The position numbers and the translations under genes were made by a program. A stretch of 64,000 nt of DNA, taken from assembly GCA_017795045.1 (NCBI GenBank), contig CP051244.1, positions 538,584-602,583 on the forward strand. The letters are read 5' to 3'. This document shows positions 62,108 through 64,000 of the stretch, in pieces (position 1 is the stretch's first letter; each line of letters starts with the position of its first letter). Below the pieces are notes generated by a model, which worked only from the letters and a program-made list of their open reading frames with translations, ran no database searches and was not told the origin of the DNA. The stretch comes from Allomuricauda sp. Lineage in GTDB: Bacteria; Bacteroidota; Bacteroidia; Flavobacteriales; Flavobacteriaceae.

Positions 62108-64000
62108 TGATCAAATGCTCTTCTTTTGTTCCGAAGAACCCCATCCCATTAAAATTGACAATGGGGCTGGTTTTCATTTTGACTGGTGTCCTATCCGGCT
62201 TGAATGCTCAGGATTCCAAAGATATTTTATGGTATTCCAACCCCGCCGAAGAATGGATGCAGGCCCTTCCCATTGGTAACGGCCGTTTGGGGGCCATGGT
62301 TTTTGGAGACCCTCTCAAGGAGCGCCTTCAACTGAACGAGGATTCCATGTGGGCCGGAGGACCCGATTGGGAAGACGCACAGGGAACTCCCGAAGACCTC
62401 GAAATGTTGCGGCAATTGTTGCGAGAAGGTAAAACTGCGGAAGTAGATAGTTTGATCGTTGAGAAATTCTCCAACAAGACCGTCCTACGCTCTCACCAAA
62501 CCATGGGCGACCTTTTCATTGATTTTAAAGAAACTGGGGAAATCACTGATTACCGCAGGGAATTGGACCTCAACCAAGCATTGGCCTCTACCTCCTATAC
62601 CCTTAACGACAACCTTTACACCCAAAAGGTGTTCGCCTCCCAGCCCGACGATGCCATGGTAATGGAGCTCACCACCACCTCCCCGAAAGGGTTGAACCTG
62701 GAACTTTCCCTAAGCAGACCTGAGGATCATGGCAAAACCACAGTGCATGTTTCCAATCCTTCCCAAAATCAAATCAGTATGTTGGGACAAGTGACCCAAT
62801 ATGGCGGAAAGCGGTTCTCCAAAACCTTGCCCATTGATCATGGGGTGCGTTTTGAGGTGCAACTTCAGGTGGTGACCCCTGATGGAAAAATCACCGCCAA
62901 AGATGGCAAGGTTTCTATAAAAAGAGCCCAAAAAGCCCTGATTTTTATTGTGGGCAATACCTCTTTCTATCACGGTGACCATTTTGCTGAAAAAAATGAC
63001 GAGACCCTTTCAAGCATCACACAGAAGCCCTTTAAATCACTTTTGGAAAGGCATGTTTCGGATTACCAAAAACTTTACGACAGGGTGAGTTTTGAGTTGG
63101 GAGAAGATAATTTAAACCACATTCCTACCGATGAGCGCTTAAAGCGCTGTAAGGATGGAAGTACAGATTTGGGGTTGCAATCCCTGCTCTTTCAATATGG
63201 AAGGTACTTGTTGATTTCCTCGTCGCGGCCCAACACCAATCCGGCCAATTTACAGGGAATTTGGAACGAACATCTTGAAGCACCTTGGAATGCCGATTAC
63301 CACCTCAACATCAACCTGCAAATGAATTATTGGCCAGCAGAGGTCACCAATCTTAGTGAACTCCATCAACCTTTTTTCAATCTTATCGATAGAGTATTGG
63401 AACGAGGAAGAAAAACCGCCAAGGAACAATACGGTATTACCAGAGGTACCATGGCCCACCATACCACAGACCTTTGGGCAACCCCATTTATGCGGGCCGA
63501 AAGAGCCTATTGGGGATCGTGGATCCATGGGGGCGGATGGTGTGCCCAACATTATTGGGAACATTATCAGTTCACCCAAGACAAAGATTTTTTACGCGAT
63601 CGGGCCTACCCTGTCCTAAAGGACATTGCCTCTTTTTATCTGGATTGGCTGACATGGGACCCCAAAAGCGAAAAATGGATCTCCACCCCGGAAACCTCAC
63701 CGGAAAATTCCTATTACAACCCAGACGGCAAATCGGCCGCGGTTTCCATGGGAAGCGCCATGGGGCATCAAATCATTGGAGAGGTGTTCGATAATTTCTT
63801 GGAAACGACCCAGATTTTGAACATCGAAGACGAGCTTGTGGAAGAGGTAAAAACCAAGAGAGCTGCACTACATCCCGGAGTGATCGTTGGAAAGGATGGA
63901 CGCATCTTGGAGTGGAACGAACCCTATGATGAACCTGAAAAAGGACATCGGCACATGTCCCACCTCTATGCTCTTCACCCTGGGGACGACATTACAGAAA
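62104..64000 (+). CDS. Alpha-L-fucosidase, GH95 (cut by window end)
   Basis: 632 codons visible; GH95 enzymes are usually ~780-830 aa, so ~150-200 are missing. Signal peptide with core GLVFILTGVLSGLNAQ after a 19-residue N-region. N-terminal domain 'WYSNPAEEWMQALPIGNGRLGAMVFG', catalytic (alpha/alpha)6 region from about residue 360: 'NPANLQGIWNEHLEAPWNADYH', 'LNINLQMNYWPAEVTNL', 'GGWCAQHYWEHYQFTQD', 'STPETSPEN', 'EKGHRHMSHLYALHPG'. Inverting fucosidase, classically alpha-1,2-linked fucose; some members act on alpha-L-galactose. Confidence 0.95.
   Translation, partial: MMIKCSSFVPKNPIPLKLTMGLVFILTGVLSGLNAQDSKDILWYSNPAEEWMQALPIGNGRLGAMVFGDPLKERLQLNEDSMWAGGPDWEDAQGTPEDLEMLRQLLREGKTAEVDSLIVEKFSNKTVLRSHQTMGDLFIDFKETGEITDYRRELDLNQALASTSYTLNDNLYTQKVFASQPDDAMVMELTTTSPKGLNLELSLSRPEDHGKTTVHVSNPSQNQISMLGQVTQYGGKRFSKTLPIDHGVRFEVQLQVVTPDGKITAKDGKVSIKRAQKALIFIVGNTSFYHGDHFAEKNDETLSSITQKPFKSLLERHVSDYQKLYDRVSFELGEDNLNHIPTDERLKRCKDGSTDLGLQSLLFQYGRYLLISSSRPNTNPANLQGIWNEHLEAPWNADYHLNINLQMNYWPAEVTNLSELHQPFFNLIDRVLERGRKTAKEQYGITRGTMAHHTTDLWATPFMRAERAYWGSWIHGGGWCAQHYWEHYQFTQDKDFLRDRAYPVLKDIASFYLDWLTWDPKSEKWISTPETSPENSYYNPDGKSAAVSMGSAMGHQIIGEVFDNFLETTQILNIEDELVEEVKTKRAALHPGVIVGKDGRILEWNEPYDEPEKGHRHMSHLYALHPGDDITE

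Overview
The window looks like a chromosomal segment of a marine member of the Flavobacteriaceae (Bacteroidota), probably close to Muricauda/Flagellimonas/Allomuricauda. The evidence is the SusC/SusD pair, the TonB-dependent receptors, promoters of the TAnnTTTG type, DnaE with a fused proofreading domain, NagB fused to a PIG-L domain, a GTG/TTG start here and there, and many Cys-type sulfatases. The genus is inferred; no rRNA is present to settle it.

Layout. 1-2.9 kb: end of an unidentified gene, an attC-like inverted repeat, then a leftward group of a small lipoprotein, ruvC, a four-helix-bundle gene and hemW. 3.0-7.9 kb: a blaI/blaR1-type sensor pair with a clear tandem operator, a TonB-dependent receptor and a His-rich membrane-associated protein. 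8-9 kb: a DUF456 protein and a nitroreductase. 9.1-16.1 kb: a LysR regulator divergent from a complete histidine utilisation operon, hutH-hutI-hutU-hutG, bounded by inverted copies of a dispersed repeat. 16.1-16.9 kb: a repeat block with a 260-bp tandem duplication and a candidate small RNA. 16.9-23.3 kb: umuDC-type SOS polymerase genes, a DUF7009-like gene with an FdhF/YdeP molybdopterin oxidoreductase, glutaryl-CoA dehydrogenase and trmN6. 23.3-27.4 kb: rpsP-rimM sandwiched between two sulfatases. 27.5-36.2 kb: dnaE, trxA, a DUF58 protein, tRNA-Asp(GTC), and a Crp-DMT-GNAT-nitroreductase run. 36.3-38.2 kb: nagB-PIG-L.

38.4-64 kb is one large carbohydrate locus. Three leftward units (susCD; a CBM9-like protein with an orphan GH20 N-terminal domain; and a GMC dehydrogenase with its small subunit and a BNR protein) are interleaved with two rightward regulator units (LytS/LytR and AraC). 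They are followed by a long rightward operon: L-fuconate dehydratase, GH29, sulfatase, SDR, GH29, FAH hydrolase, sulfatase, fuconolactonase and GH95 (cut by the window end). Together these describe removal of sulfate and L-fucose from a sulfated fucose-containing glycan outside the cytoplasm, and non-phosphorylating oxidation of L-fucose to pyruvate and lactate inside. The first enzyme (L-fucose dehydrogenase) and the fucose importer are not recognisable in the window.

The most interesting points are: a 16-nt motif (GTCRTTGGTCTAAWAA) present once upstream of each of the three leftward units of the fucose locus; a Tat-linked GMC dehydrogenase with a four-Cys cluster that could oxidise a sugar in the periplasm; a candidate ~100-nt small RNA at 16.75-16.86 kb; a susC reading frame whose natural signal peptide begins at an ATC codon; and tandem 16-bp dyads that probably form the blaI operator.
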